A stretch of DNA of 64,000 nucleotides from Psychromonas sp. MB-3u-54 (GCF_002836415.1 NZ_PJBP01000088.1:1-64000), one strand, 5' to 3'; shown: positions 1 through 10,527, counted from the stretch's first letter. Notes: a model not told the origin generated them from the sequence alone. Translations and numbers: made by a program.

Positions 1-578
1 TCACCCGCCTTATCAGTCCACGGGTATTCATCTAAGACAACTTGATGATCAATAAATATTTTTTTATTTATCTTGTCGATATCATCAATTAAAGGAGAGC
101 CTGATAAATCAATTAAAGATGAGACTGATATATCCGCTAATTTTTTTCCGATAACTTGATCAGGCGAGAGATTAAACAGCGCTGAAAAATGGCGATTACA
201 AGCTAAATATTGTCCGTATTTATTTTTAAAATAGATGGGAATGCTGAGAGACTCCAGGACGACTTGAACCTCATCAGTAAAAATATGTTCAGGTTCAAAG
301 GATAATCCGATCTCTTGGGAGTGGTCATCTGCAGCCAGGTAGGTTGTCTTTAATAGGGGAAAATCTGCTTTGATTTTATCTTTTAAATCTGAATTAAGGG
401 GCCATTCTGAGATAAGGTGGCTAACACTATTTTCCGACAAAGTCAGGTAGAGTTGCTCTTCACTCACTAAATGAAAAACCTGATAGTTATCTTTTTTTTC
501 ATTTAGTGAGTGAAGTAATGTATTAACAAGGGAAATGTTCTCACCTAGATATAATACATTTTCAATAAAATTAGACAA
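1..578 (-). CDS. PAS-containing GGDEF/EAL-type protein, N-terminal part (runs off window)
   Basis: An open minus-strand frame starts with TTG at 578 and continues without a stop to the window edge (about 192 residues). It is clearly paralogous to the N-terminus of the 889-residue protein at 1002-3671: both share the start context, the stretch around YQVFHLVSEEQL, and a PAS-like stretch beginning SLSIPIYFKNK. The family pattern predicts further PAS, GGDEF and EAL domains to the left, but these are not visible here. The start is a TTG in the same position as in its paralogue. It is one copy of a tandem duplication, so it probably acts in c-di-GMP signalling or sensing (inference). Confidence 0.75.
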   Translation of the reverse strand, partial: MSNFIENVLYLGENISLVNTLLHSLNEKKDNYQVFHLVSEEQLYLTLSENSVSHLISEWPLNSDLKDKIKADFPLLKTTYLAADDHSQEIGLSFEPEHIFTDEVQVVLESLSIPIYFKNKYGQYLACNRHFSALFNLSPDQVIGKKLADISVSSLIDLSGSPLIDDIDKINKKIFIDHQVVLDEYPWTDKAG

Positions 579-728
579 AAAAAATCCTCTACTTGCAAAA
601 AAATAATCACCATTAAATCAATAAGCAATACCTAATACAAGGGGTGAAGGAGAACTAACATTCTACCTTCTCTTTCTGCGATCGTTACGCTATTTCTTAT
701 GCAGTAAAATTAGTTATTTGCGCGTAAA

Positions 729-920
729 CTAACGCCTTACGCGTTTCTCAATAGCCGCATACACGCTATCTTCATGCCATTCGTCCGGGTGCAAGAACGT
801 TCTAAAGACACGCTCAGGGTGAGGAATAATAAGCGGAACAACACTATCCTTAGAGATCCGAGCAGTAATCAAAATACTGCTCGGGATACTCAGCATCGTG
901 ATTAATGAAGCGCAGAGCAT
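729..920 (-). pseudogene. Decayed 3' fragment of purL
   Basis: The frame encodes a degenerate version of the PurL C-terminus. [14 protein letters not shown] and EDS are retained in order, followed by an altered end corresponding to the [11 protein letters not shown] tail of the intact purL at 3790-7683. Upstream of about 920 the similarity fades and there is no glutamine amidotransferase active-site cysteine. It is a remnant left by the tandem duplication and not a functional gene. An open frame of 63 codons survives, but nothing suggests it is translated. Confidence 0.8.
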
Positions 921-1001
921 TTAAAAAAACAAATGATTCTCACCTTTACCCACACCTGATCACAAGTAGCCAAACTGGAAAATGAATTTTAAAGACCGTG
1001 A

Positions 1002-3671
1002 TTATTTGCGTTTATTGCAACGCAGGTAAAAAGTGGCTTCAGGGCCGCTCATCACTTTTTCCTGAACAAAGTTTGCTTGTTCGGCAGTGTCGAGACCATC
1101 ACTGACGACATTAAGACTTAAGCTGCGGGCAAAAAATTTAAAGCATTGTAATTGTAGCTCGCTCGCTAAAATGCCTGAACCACTGTTAATCTGCGAGTCT
1201 GATATTTTTAAGTTTTTAACACCCAGACGATGAATCAAATCGAGAACATTAGCGTCTATGCCTAAATTCGTTATGGTTAAGGTAATGCCCATTTTATTAA
1301 GATTATCCAGATTCGACAGAATATCTGTTGTGGCGTGCTGCAGAACAGTCCTATCCACTAGAAATTCAAGCTGCCCGGTTGAGCAGCCGGTTTCTTTTAA
1401 AATTGTTTGCAGCTCGGCAATGAAGCTAATTTGAGATAATTGTATGGTGAATAGATTAATGGCAATCCGGCCAAATTTAATCTGCGCTTTTTCCCAGGCA
1501 ACCGCTTGTAAACCAGCTTTACGAATAATTTCCCAACCTATCGATACTAATAAATGACAGCCTTCAGCCACACTCAAAAAGCGCTCCAGCGTCAACATTC
1601 CACGCTCGGGGTGATGCCAATGCAGTAAGCCTTCCAGCGCAACAATTTGGCGGTTATTAAAATCGAATTGCGGCTGGTAATACATAACAAACTGCTCTGA
1701 CAATAATGCCTGCTTTAACTCTTGTTCTAATGCGAACTCTTTATTTAAACCAACCGTCAAGCTAGCCGTATAAAAATTGAATGCTGCATTTCTGTCGCTT
1801 TTTCCACGCTGCATCGCATTTTCAGCATTTAGAAACAGGGTACCAGCATCCGTCCCATCATCAGGGGAAACACTGATACCTATACTTGCGCTAAGATTTG
1901 TATAACTGTTTTCTATAATAAACGCGCGGCTAAACTGCTCTGCTATTTTATGTGCAACCATAGCAGCATCGAATTCATTGACTAATTCGTCGATGATAAT
2001 AATAAATTGGTCATTACCATAACGACCCAGAGTATCTTTTCCGGAAACACAGTTGGTTAGACGCTCAGCAACCTCCTTTAAAACCTTATCACCGGCATTA
2101 TGACCATAGTGATCATTAATTTCCTTAAAATGATCAATATCAACTAACATTACCGCTACTGCGCTCTCTTGATAATTAGCGCGTGTTATTTTATCTTCCA
2201 ATCGGCTGAACAGGGAGATTCGATTACATAATCCGGTTAACGGATCCTGTTTTGATAAGAAGCTGATTTTTTTATCTGTTGTTTGAAAATGCGTTAAATC
2301 CGTATAAGAATAGATCCGGTCAATGCTGTTTTCATGAATGTGCTCCACCGCATAGACCTCTAACCAAGCGTAATAAACATTACCATTCTTAGTGCGATAG
2401 GTGATATCTCCCTGCCAGGAACTCTCTGTTTCTAAAACCTGCTCAATATTTTTATAATACTCATCATTATAGTTAGTAGAAGCCAATAGGTTAATCTCTT
2501 GCGCTAACAGCTGGTCTTTACTATAGCCGAAAAGAAAACAGGCATGATCATTGGCTGAAATGATGTGACCGTTCCCGTCGGTTACGATCAGTGCTTCTCT
2601 ACTGTGTTCGAATACAACATCGGTAATTTGAAGACGCTTCTGCATTCTTAGCTGCTCGGTCAGATTCCGTCCGACAGTTGCGACCCCTTGTACATTTCCA
2701 TCTTTATCCTGAATAGGTGATTTTTTTATTTCAAGAAAATAACATTCATTATCGTGCGCGGTAAAAAAACCCTTCCATGTATAAGGCTTATTATTTTTTA
2801 TAATATATTTGTCGCGTTGTGCCGCTAATATTGCCTCATCCAATGGAAGAAAGGCAAACACGCTTTTGCCCACAATATCTTTTTCCAAACCACCAGTAAA
2901 TTTTTCATACTGCTTATTACAACTCAACAATAGCCCTTCTAAGTCTCTAAAAAAGATAATGTCCCGAGAAGTATCAGCAGTCGTACGCAGCATGACACGC
3001 TCTTTTTCTAAGAAAAATTTTGATTTATTAAGCTCGGTTATATCAAAAACAAGTCCACTTTGAATTTTTTTGTCGGCGCTGTACTCTTTCTGAAAAAGAA
3101 GATCACGCTGTTCACCCGCCTTATTGATCCACGCGGATTCATGCAGGACAATCTGCTGCTCAATAGACATTTTTTGATCTATTTTGTCGATATCATCGGC
3201 TAAAGGGGAATCCAATAGATCAGCTAACTTTTTTCCGATAACTTGAGCTGGCGTGAGGCAGAGCAGCTCGGAAAAATGGCGATTACAGGCTAAATATTGC
3301 GCTTCTTTATTTTTAAAATAGATAGGAATACTGAGAGAGTCTAAGACGATTTGAACCTCATCAGTAAAAACATTCTCAGGGTCAACGGATAACCCGGTCT
3401 CTTCGGCTTGGTCATCAGGATTCAGGTAGGTTGTCTTTAATAGGGGAAAATCTGCTTGGATTTTATCTTTTATTTCTAAATTAATGGGGAGTTCTGAAAT
3501 CAGGTGGCTAACACTATTTTCCAATAAAGTAAGCAAGAGTTGCTCTTCACTCACTAAATGAAAAACTTGATAGCTATCTGTTTTTTTATCCGCAGTAAAT
3601 GAGTTAAAAAATGCCTCAGCAAGGGGTAGATTCTGACCCAGATATAATACATTTCCAATAGAATTAGACAA
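1002..3671 (-). CDS. PAS-PAS-PAS-GGDEF-EAL protein with degenerate catalytic motifs
   Basis: 889 residues. PAS-like domains lie at roughly 105-215, 225-340 and 345-470, a GGDEF domain at about 475-635 and an EAL domain at about 650-880. No membrane segment is seen, so it is probably cytosolic. The GGDEF signature reads GNDQF. The EAL motif reads EGL (ALEGLLHWHHP), the usual ELTES-type glutamate is replaced (FLVDRT), and DDFG is TNLG. These are metal- or c-di-GMP-coordinating positions in active enzymes, so neither synthesis nor hydrolysis is expected; a binding or sensing role is more likely (inference). The start is TTG at 3671, shared with the paralogue at 578. It lies downstream of purL, separated by about 118 bp. 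Confidence 0.85.
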   Translation of the reverse strand: MSNSIGNVLYLGQNLPLAEAFFNSFTADKKTDSYQVFHLVSEEQLLLTLLENSVSHLISELPINLEIKDKIQADFPLLKTTYLNPDDQAEETGLSVDPENVFTDEVQIVLDSLSIPIYFKNKEAQYLACNRHFSELLCLTPAQVIGKKLADLLDSPLADDIDKIDQKMSIEQQIVLHESAWINKAGEQRDLLFQKEYSADKKIQSGLVFDITELNKSKFFLEKERVMLRTTADTSRDIIFFRDLEGLLLSCNKQYEKFTGGLEKDIVGKSVFAFLPLDEAILAAQRDKYIIKNNKPYTWKGFFTAHDNECYFLEIKKSPIQDKDGNVQGVATVGRNLTEQLRMQKRLQITDVVFEHSREALIVTDGNGHIISANDHACFLFGYSKDQLLAQEINLLASTNYNDEYYKNIEQVLETESSWQGDITYRTKNGNVYYAWLEVYAVEHIHENSIDRIYSYTDLTHFQTTDKKISFLSKQDPLTGLCNRISLFSRLEDKITRANYQESAVAVMLVDIDHFKEINDHYGHNAGDKVLKEVAERLTNCVSGKDTLGRYGNDQFIIIIDELVNEFDAAMVAHKIAEQFSRAFIIENSYTNLSASIGISVSPDDGTDAGTLFLNAENAMQRGKSDRNAAFNFYTASLTVGLNKEFALEQELKQALLSEQFVMYYQPQFDFNNRQIVALEGLLHWHHPERGMLTLERFLSVAEGCHLLVSIGWEIIRKAGLQAVAWEKAQIKFGRIAINLFTIQLSQISFIAELQTILKETGCSTGQLEFLVDRTVLQHATTDILSNLDNLNKMGITLTITNLGIDANVLDLIHRLGVKNLKISDSQINSGSGILASELQLQCFKFFARSLSLNVVSDGLDTAEQANFVQEKVMSGPEATFYLRCNKRK

Positions 3672-3789
3672 AAAAAACCTTACTTAAAAAATAATCACTA
3701 TTAAATCAATAAGTAAAATCTAATGCAAGTACAAAGGGAGAACTTAACCTCTCCCCTTGTCTTTTTTGTGCAGTTAAGCTAATTTTTGT

Positions 3790-6700
3790 TTAAGCTAACT
3801 GCTTACGCGCATTTCTAAAGATCCGCATCCATGGGCTATCTTCCTGCCACTCGTCCGGATGCCAAGAGTTTGCAACCGTTCTAAAAACACGCTCAGGGTG
3901 AGGCATCATAAGCGTAACACGGCCATCCTTAGAGGTCAGACCAGTAATGCCATTTGGCGATCCATTCGGGTTAGCGGGATACTGCTCGGTATGCTCACCA
4001 TAGTTATTAATAAAGCGCAGGGCAACTGAGCCACTTGCTTCGATGGCTTTTAAATGTGCCTGATCTTGTACTTCAACACGGCCTTCTCCATGTGAAACCG
4101 CAATCGGCATAGTTGACCCCGCCATTTCATTTAAAAACAATGAATTGCTTTTTTGTACTTCAACCAGACTGAATCGTGCTTCAAAACGTTCCGAGTTATT
4201 ACGTACAAAACGCGGCCATAAATCAGAACCCGGAATTAATTCTTTCAGGTTTGATAACATCTGACAACCGTTACACACACCTAAGGAAAAAGAGTTCTGA
4301 CGCTCGAAGAATGTCTGGAATTGATCCCGTGCCTGAGCATTAAATAAAATTGATTTAGCCCAACCTTCTCCCGCCCCTAATACATCACCGTAAGAGAAAC
4401 CACCACAAGCAACCAAACCTGCAAAGTCAGCAAGCTGCACATCACCCGATAAAATATCGCTCATATGAACATCTATTGCCGAGAAACCAGCGCGATTAAA
4501 AGCAGCACCCATCTCCTGCTGTGAATTGACTCCCTGCTCGCGCAAAATAGCCATGCGCGGTAAAACACCCGTTGCAATATAAGGAGCCGCAACATCTTCG
4601 TTGATATCAAAGGTTAAGTTGGCGCTTAAACCAGGATCATTATCATCTAATTTTTGCTCAAACTCCTGTAAAGCACATGCAGGATTATCACGTAATGCCT
4701 GCATTTTATGGGTAGTTTCTGCCCAAATCCCGCGGAATTCAGCACGTGAACCAACCAGCACATCATTTCCATCACGGGTAAATTCGATTTGATCGCTATT
4801 ATTAAGTCCGCCAATGACCATTGAATTTGTCGCTAAACCATGACCTGCCAGTATATTTAATACCGCTTCTTTATCTTCAGCAGAGACCTGAATAACCGCG
4901 CCCAACTCTTCACTATAAAGCGCGCCAAAATCATCACTGCCAAGCTGATCCAATCTAACCGTCACACCGCAATGCCCTGCAAAGGCCATTTCAGCGATCG
5001 TCGTAAATAAACCGCCGTCACTGCGGTCATGATAAGCAAGCAGCTTCCGCTCTGCTACTAAGGTTTGCAGTGCATTAAAGAAACCTTTTAGCTGGCCGGG
5101 ACTCTCAACATCGGGCGTCGTATCACCCAGTTGTTTATAAACCTGTGCCAGTGATGAACCACCCAGACGGTTTAGACCATTACCTAAATCAATCAGGATA
5201 AGGCTGCTATCGTCTTGATCGGTGCGTAACTGCGGGGTGACCGTATTACGAATATCTTTGACCGCACCAAATGCCGTAATAATTAACGACAGAGGTGAGA
5301 TAACTTCTTTATCAATATCCCCTTCCTGCCAGCGTGTTTTCATCGACATTGAATCTTTACCGACCGGAATAGCCAATTCCAGTTCAGGACAGAGTTCTTC
5401 ACCGACCGCTTTGACAGCAGCATATAACCCAGCATCTTCGCCGGGGTGACCCGTTGCAGACATCCAGTTAGCAGAGAGTTTAATACGTTTAAAATCACCA
5501 ATATCAGAACAGGCGATATTAGTGATTGATTCTGCCACCGCTAAACGTGCCGAGGCTGCAAAATTAAGCAGTGCCACGGGTGCACGCTCTCCGATTGCCA
5601 TTGACTCACCAAAGTAAGTATCGTAGCTGGCAGCGGTTACCGCACAGTCAGACACCGGCACCTGCCAGGGGCCAACCATTTGGTCACGGGCAACAAGGCC
5701 TGTCACACTGCGGTCGCCGATAGTGATTAAAAATGTTTTTTCGGCAATCGACGGCAAGCGCAGCAAACGCTCAGCGGCATCCTTAATACTTGCACCCGAT
5801 AAATCTAAGGCTTTACCCTGTGCGCTTTGGGTAGTCGCTTCACGATGCATTTTAGGCGCTTTACCTAATAACACTTCAAGGGGCATATCGATGGGATAGT
5901 TATCAAATTCTGAATCATGCAGAGTCAGCTGCATTTCTTCGGTGGAATCACCAATAATCGCATATTCAGCACGTTCACGCTGACAGATAGCTTCAAATAC
6001 GGCGAGGTTTTCAGGCTTAACGGCCAACACATAACGTTCCTGAGATTCATTACACCAGATTTCGTGGGGTGCCATGCTTTTTTCATCGTTAGCAATAGCG
6101 CGTAAATTAAATTTACCACCACGACCGGCATCATTAACCAGTTCAGGCATAGCATTGGACAGACCGCCCGCGCCAACATCGTGAATAAATTGGATTGGAT
6201 TGTCGTCACCCATCTGCCAGCAGCGGTCGATAACTTCCTGACAACGACGTTCCATTTCCGGGTTTTCACGCTGCACAGAAGCAAAATCTAAGGCTTCTGA
6301 TGAAGATCCTGAATCCATTGAGGAAGCAGCCCCGCCGCCTAAACCAATGTTCATTGCCGGGCCACCTAGAACGATTAATTTAGCGCCGACCGGCACCTCT
6401 TTTTTCTCCACATGGCTACGACGAATATTACCCAGACCGCCCGCTAACATAATAGGTTTGTGGTAGCCTCGAATCTCTAAACCGTTATGGCTTTCTACCT
6501 GTTCTTCGTAGGTTCTAAAATAACCGAGGATATTAGGGCGACCAAATTCGTTATTAAATGCAGCGCCACCAAGCGGTGCTTCAAGCATAATATCTAATGC
6601 GGAAACGATACGCGAAGGTTTGCCAAAATCCGTTTCCCAGGGTTGTTCAAATTCTGGAATACGCAAATTGGAAACAGAGAAACCCACTAAACCCGCTTTT

Positions 6701-7683
6701 GGTTTAGAGCCGATACCCGTTGCGCCCTCATCACGAATCTCACCACCGGAGCCGGTCGCAGCGCCGGGGAAAGGAGAGATAGCCGTTGGATGATTATGGG
6801 TTTCAACTTTCATCAGAATATCGATATATTCATGGTGATAGCCATATTCACGCTCATCAACACTTGGAAAGAAACGACCCGCTTTTTCTCCCGCCATCAC
6901 AGCTGCATTATCTTTGTAGGCAGACAATACAAAATCAGGCATTTTTTCGTGCGTATTACGGATCATTTTGAACAGAGATTTAGGCTGTTTTACGCCATCA
7001 ATAGTCCAATCTGCATTAAATATTTTATGGCGGCAATGCTCGGAGTTTGCCTGTGCAAACATCATTAATTCAATATCGTTGGGATTACGCCCCAGTTTAA
7101 TAAAATTTTCTACCAGGTAGTCAATTTCATCATCGGCCAATGCAAGGCCCAGACTTTTATTGGCAACTTCAAGAGCAACGCGCCCGCCGCCTAATACATC
7201 AACACTGCTCATCTTAGCGGGAGAACCCTGTACAAACAGTTTTTTGGCATCGGTAAATGAAGTCAGTACGACTTCCATCATACGATCGTGCAATAATGCA
7301 GATAAGGTTTTAATCTGCTCGAGCGTTAGTGCCGACGTAGTTTCAACGTAATAAGCAATACCGCGTTCTAAGCGTGCCACCTTGGCAAGTCCGCAGTTAT
7401 GGGCGATATTAGTCGCTTTTGAGGACCAGGGTGAAATGGTGCCCGGACGTGGTGTAACAAAGAGTAACTGACCTAGCGGCTCATGCTCTGCAATTTTAGG
7501 CCCGTAAGTTAATAGTTTTTGCAGTACCTCTAATTCTTGGTCATTTAAAGTCTCAGTTAAATCAGCTGCATGCATATATTCTGCATATATATCTTTTACA
7601 GGTAGATTTAATGCCTCACAGTTTTTTAGTAACTGATTAACACGAAATGTCGATAAGGCGGGAGCCCCACGCAAAATTTCCAT
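3790..7683 (-). CDS. purL: Phosphoribosylformylglycinamidine synthase (FGAM synthetase)
   Basis: 1297 residues, the usual length of the single-chain gammaproteobacterial enzyme. It converts FGAR plus glutamine and ATP to FGAM, step four of de novo purine synthesis, in the cytosol. The N-terminal FGAR-AT domain is followed by two AIRS-type ATP-binding halves; glycine-rich stretches such as [13 protein letters not shown] and [12 protein letters not shown] are visible. The C-terminal class I glutamine amidotransferase has the nucleophile cysteine in LGVCNGCQ near residue 1136 and PHPER near 1259. The start is ATG at 7683. The gene is divergent from mltF, with 268 bp between them that must hold both promoters. 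Confidence 0.98.
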   Translation of the reverse strand: MEILRGAPALSTFRVNQLLKNCEALNLPVKDIYAEYMHAADLTETLNDQELEVLQKLLTYGPKIAEHEPLGQLLFVTPRPGTISPWSSKATNIAHNCGLAKVARLERGIAYYVETTSALTLEQIKTLSALLHDRMMEVVLTSFTDAKKLFVQGSPAKMSSVDVLGGGRVALEVANKSLGLALADDEIDYLVENFIKLGRNPNDIELMMFAQANSEHCRHKIFNADWTIDGVKQPKSLFKMIRNTHEKMPDFVLSAYKDNAAVMAGEKAGRFFPSVDEREYGYHHEYIDILMKVETHNHPTAISPFPGAATGSGGEIRDEGATGIGSKPKAGLVGFSVSNLRIPEFEQPWETDFGKPSRIVSALDIMLEAPLGGAAFNNEFGRPNILGYFRTYEEQVESHNGLEIRGYHKPIMLAGGLGNIRRSHVEKKEVPVGAKLIVLGGPAMNIGLGGGAASSMDSGSSSEALDFASVQRENPEMERRCQEVIDRCWQMGDDNPIQFIHDVGAGGLSNAMPELVNDAGRGGKFNLRAIANDEKSMAPHEIWCNESQERYVLAVKPENLAVFEAICQRERAEYAIIGDSTEEMQLTLHDSEFDNYPIDMPLEVLLGKAPKMHREATTQSAQGKALDLSGASIKDAAERLLRLPSIAEKTFLITIGDRSVTGLVARDQMVGPWQVPVSDCAVTAASYDTYFGESMAIGERAPVALLNFAASARLAVAESITNIACSDIGDFKRIKLSANWMSATGHPGEDAGLYAAVKAVGEELCPELELAIPVGKDSMSMKTRWQEGDIDKEVISPLSLIITAFGAVKDIRNTVTPQLRTDQDDSSLILIDLGNGLNRLGGSSLAQVYKQLGDTTPDVESPGQLKGFFNALQTLVAERKLLAYHDRSDGGLFTTIAEMAFAGHCGVTVRLDQLGSDDFGALYSEELGAVIQVSAEDKEAVLNILAGHGLATNSMVIGGLNNSDQIEFTRDGNDVLVGSRAEFRGIWAETTHKMQALRDNPACALQEFEQKLDDNDPGLSANLTFDINEDVAAPYIATGVLPRMAILREQGVNSQQEMGAAFNRAGFSAIDVHMSDILSGDVQLADFAGLVACGGFSYGDVLGAGEGWAKSILFNAQARDQFQTFFERQNSFSLGVCNGCQMLSNLKELIPGSDLWPRFVRNNSERFEARFSLVEVQKSNSLFLNEMAGSTMPIAVSHGEGRVEVQDQAHLKAIEASGSVALRFINNYGEHTEQYPANPNGSPNGITGLTSKDGRVTLMMPHPERVFRTVANSWHPDEWQEDSPWMRIFRNARKQLA

Positions 7684-7951
7684 AGGTAATTTCTCTCATA
7701 AGATAGATAAATGAACTTGGGTTACGCCAATTACAACGAAAAAGTGTTACAGTTAGGCTCTTCTATTTTTAATAGAATTGCCTTCACATCCAGACCTGTT
7801 TGACATAATTGGTATTAATAGCCGTATTATATGCATAAAGCATTTTATATTAAATAGAAACCCTCTATAGTCGAACTTAATTTATTTTTGATAATGTTAT
7901 CTTCGCAACATTTCCCTGGAAATCCAGACGACTCCACTCAAAAATCATTAT

Positions 7952-10042
7952 ATGGATCTAAAAATGCCTTTTATAAAATTTAAGCAACCAATAGCCTGGC
8001 TCTCTTTTAGTTTTTTATTGTTATTGCTAACCGCCTGCAACCCTTTTTTACAGACCACTCACTTAGAAAACATTCAAAAGCGGGGTGATATCATGATGGG
8101 GACGATTAATGGATCCTTAACTTATAGTTTTGACGGCAGTGTTTACAGCGGCTTTGACTATGAACTGGGCAAACAACTCGCCGATGACCTGAAGGTTAAA
8201 TTAACCATTAAAGAATACCCGACATTCGAAGCGTTATTTCAGGCTTTAGATAATAACAAAGTAGATTTTCTCGCTGCGGGCCTCACCTTAACCCCCAAAA
8301 GAGCACAAAAATATCGCAGCTCACCTCCCTATTATTTTGCCTCTCAAAAATTAGTTTATCGCAAGGGCAGTTATCGTCCTCGGGAAGCCGCTGACATTAA
8401 TGCCCCGGTTTCTGTTCTTAAAGATAGCAGCCATCAGGAAACACTGGAAAAGCTGTTAAGCACCATGCCTGAACTTGAAGTTAATATTCTAGAAAACGCA
8501 GATCAGGAGACCTTACTGCGAAAGGTCGCCGAAAAAGAAATTACCTTTGCCGTTGTTAACAGCTCAACACTGGCGCAAAAACAACGTTATTATCCGGTTT
8601 TAACGGAAGCCTTTACGATCTCGGAAAAGCAACCTGTCGCCTGGTTATTGAAGCGTCATCAAGATGATACGCTGTACTCTGCCATCATTGAATTTATGGG
8701 TAACAGATACGATGACCAGAGCATCGCTAAGCTTGAAGAAAAATATTTTGGTCATGTCAGGCAGTTTGATTTTGTTGATACAAAAGTATTTTTACGACGC
8801 AACCAAAGCACCCTGCCTGAATTTGAAAGTTTATTTAAAAAACATGCCACATCGACGGTGGATTGGTTATTACTCGCCGCGGTCAGTTATCAGGAATCGC
8901 ATTGGGATCCCAAAGCAAAATCACCCACGGGGGTGCGCGGCCTGATGATGTTAACCCTTGATACGGCAGATTATATCGGCATAAAAAACAGATTAGATCC
9001 TGCGCAAAGTATCAAGGGGGGCGCTGACTATTTAACACTGCTTATTAAGCGTCTACCCCAGAGTATTCCCAAACATGAAAAAATCTGGTTTGCATTAGCC
9101 AGTTATAATCTGGGTTACGGGCATGTAATGGATGCCAGGCGGATCACCCTGAAAAGAAAACAAAATCCTGATGCATGGTCAGATGTTAAAGAAAATTTGC
9201 CACTGCTTCATGAAAAAAAATGGTATAGCCAATCCCGATACGGTTATGCGCGAGGCCGGGAAGCCCAACATTATGTCAACAATATCCGTCAATATCTCAA
9301 AACATTAACCTGGTTTGTCGCGGAGAGAACAAAACGGCAAGCTGAACAAAAAATCGAACTGGCAGCAAAAGCCAAGCTTGCAGCTGAACAAAAACTGGCA
9401 GCAAAAGCCAAGCTCGAAGCTGAACAAAAAAGCAGTCCGGCAGAAAAAGCCCAGCAGGAGGCTGAACAAAAAATCGAACTGGCAGAAAAAGCCAAGCAGG
9501 TGGCTGAACAAAAAATCGAACTGGCAAAAAAAGCTAATCAGGAGGCTGAACAAAAAAGCAGACTGGCCACCAAAGCCAAGCTAGAAGCTGAACAAAAAAT
9601 CGAACTGGCCACAGAAGCCGAGCAGGAGGCTGAACAAAAAAGCAAACTGGCCGAAAAAACCAAGCAGGAGGCTGAACAAAAAATCGCACTGGCCGCAAAA
9701 GCCAAACAGGAGGCTGAACAAAAAAGCAAACTATCAGCAAAAGCCAAACTGGAAGCTGAACAAAAAATCGAACTGGCCGCAAAAGCCAAGCTTGCAGCTG
9801 AACAAAAAATCGAACTGGCCGCAGAAGCTAAGCTTGCAGCTGAACAAAAAATCGAACTGGCCGCAAAAGCCAAGCTTGCAGCTGAGCAAAAACTGGCTGC
9901 TAAAGCCAAGCTTGCAGCTGAGCAAGCACTCGCCGCGAAAGCCAAACTGGAAGCTGAAAAAGCACGTCAGGCAGCTCAAGAAAAGAAACGGGCAGAGCCC
10001 AAAGAAGAGCCTGAAGTCGCGACAGCAGATATAACGAAATAA
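7952..10042 (+). CDS. mltF: Membrane-bound lytic murein transglycosylase F with a long repetitive C-terminal extension
   Basis: 696 residues; ordinary MltF is nearer 480-520. A lipoprotein signal ends in LLLTAC with the lipidated cysteine at about residue 29. An extracellular solute-binding domain (SBP_bac_3 type) follows at about 40-270. The SLT lysozyme-like domain has its catalytic glutamate in SYQESHW (E315), then GLMMLT and NLGYGH. It should cleave peptidoglycan to 1,6-anhydromuropeptides at the outer membrane. From about residue 463 the protein is 15 units of a roughly 14-residue AEQKIELAAKAKLA-type repeat, predicted helical and similar in composition to TolA domain II. An in-frame ATG at 7964 is an alternative start; neither has a strong ribosome-binding site. 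Confidence 0.93.
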   Translation: MDLKMPFIKFKQPIAWLSFSFLLLLLTACNPFLQTTHLENIQKRGDIMMGTINGSLTYSFDGSVYSGFDYELGKQLADDLKVKLTIKEYPTFEALFQALDNNKVDFLAAGLTLTPKRAQKYRSSPPYYFASQKLVYRKGSYRPREAADINAPVSVLKDSSHQETLEKLLSTMPELEVNILENADQETLLRKVAEKEITFAVVNSSTLAQKQRYYPVLTEAFTISEKQPVAWLLKRHQDDTLYSAIIEFMGNRYDDQSIAKLEEKYFGHVRQFDFVDTKVFLRRNQSTLPEFESLFKKHATSTVDWLLLAAVSYQESHWDPKAKSPTGVRGLMMLTLDTADYIGIKNRLDPAQSIKGGADYLTLLIKRLPQSIPKHEKIWFALASYNLGYGHVMDARRITLKRKQNPDAWSDVKENLPLLHEKKWYSQSRYGYARGREAQHYVNNIRQYLKTLTWFVAERTKRQAEQKIELAAKAKLAAEQKLAAKAKLEAEQKSSPAEKAQQEAEQKIELAEKAKQVAEQKIELAKKANQEAEQKSRLATKAKLEAEQKIELATEAEQEAEQKSKLAEKTKQEAEQKIALAAKAKQEAEQKSKLSAKAKLEAEQKIELAAKAKLAAEQKIELAAEAKLAAEQKIELAAKAKLAAEQKLAAKAKLAAEQALAAKAKLEAEKARQAAQEKKRAEPKEEPEVATADITK
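9340..9975 (+). repeat. mltF: In-frame tandem repeats inside mltF
   Basis: Fifteen 36-42 bp units all contain gctgaacaaaaa followed by an Ala/Lys/Glu-rich stretch; each encodes AEQ plus 9-11 residues. Several neighbouring units are nearly identical at DNA level (for example around 9780-9890). The tract is therefore prone to length change by slippage or recombination in multiples of three, keeping the frame. Confidence 0.9.
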
Positions 10043-10059
10043 AATAACAGGCAAGTAAG

Positions 10060-10140
10060 GCTCAATGGTGGCTGACGAAGAGTCTGAATAATATCTAATG
10101 ATAATGTCAGAGCTGCAAACGCTAAGCAGCCCCATTGAGT
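10060..10140. repeat. Inverted repeat downstream of mltF
   Basis: The arms ctcaatggtggctg (10061-10074) and cagccccattgag (10127-10139) are complementary except for one unpaired position. They enclose about 52 nt that contains a smaller tctga/tcaga dyad. It could be a long stem-loop at the mltF mRNA end or a decayed small repeat element. No T-run follows, so a simple intrinsic terminator is unlikely. Confidence 0.5.
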
Positions 10141-10323
10141 GAAAAACAAGTTAATCTTCACTCTTGCACTTTTTGCATTGCAATTATTATGAAAAACTAA
10201 TGTTAGCAGGGTTGTAGGTTGATTGTACCGTTTTTATATCATTCGGAAATAAAGTGTGAATAACGATTTAAAACAAGGAGTTATTCAGATTTTGTCTACA
10301 TAAAAATATATCTTCATTATCGT

Positions 10324-10387
10324 ATTATTGAATTATTGAATTATTGAATTATTGAATTATTGAATTATTGAATTATTGAATTATTGA
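10324..10387. repeat. Eight tandem copies of an 8-bp repeat
   Basis: The unit attattga is repeated eight times without a mismatch. It sits in the 502-bp gap between mltF and the convergent HAD gene. Because the unit is not a multiple of three and the tract is perfect, its length probably varies between isolates. The remainder of the gap (10141-10323, 10388-10544) holds no gene that I can support. Confidence 0.95.
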
Positions 10388-10446
10388 ACATTTCAAATGG
10401 TCGATAAAAAAATAATGAATAAAGTGTTATTTTTTTAGATCTAATA

Positions 10447-10527
10447 AATCTAAGTCGCTTTCGCTCCAAAGCGTGCCAAAAACTTACTAAAAATGACCAA
10501 AATCACTCAGCCACAGCAACGATAATA
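10447..10527. repeat. Decayed direct repeat flanking the HAD gene (copy 1)
   Basis: The stretches tcgctttcgctccaaagcg and actcagccacagc here correspond to tcgctttgcccctaagcg and actcagctaccacgc near 11310-11410, in the same order and orientation. Both also share cttac...atgacca. The pair brackets the HAD gene. Similarity is only moderate. Confidence 0.4.

Larger units (their letters stand above)
1..920. repeat. Left copy of a tandem duplication (purL 3' end + intergenic + GGDEF/EAL 5' end)
   Basis: The stretch 1-920 aligns along its length with about 3094-4020. The GGDEF/EAL start, the AT-rich spacer and the last roughly 60 codons of purL occur in the same order and orientation. The two TTG start codons (578 and 3671) are 3093 bp apart, so the duplicated unit is about 3.1 kb. 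The left copy of purL has decayed; the left GGDEF/EAL reading frame is still open. Confidence 0.8.

Noticed and set aside
3730-3770. Possible terminator between purL and the GGDEF/EAL gene
   Set aside because: The gggag/ctcccc stem is short and bulged, and the T-run lies on the wrong strand for the minus-strand genes.
9297-10161. Several Phe/Cys/Ala-rich minus-strand and shifted-frame open frames across the mltF tail
   Set aside because: They are by-products of the repetitive Ala/Lys/Glu codons of mltF and have no independent start signals.
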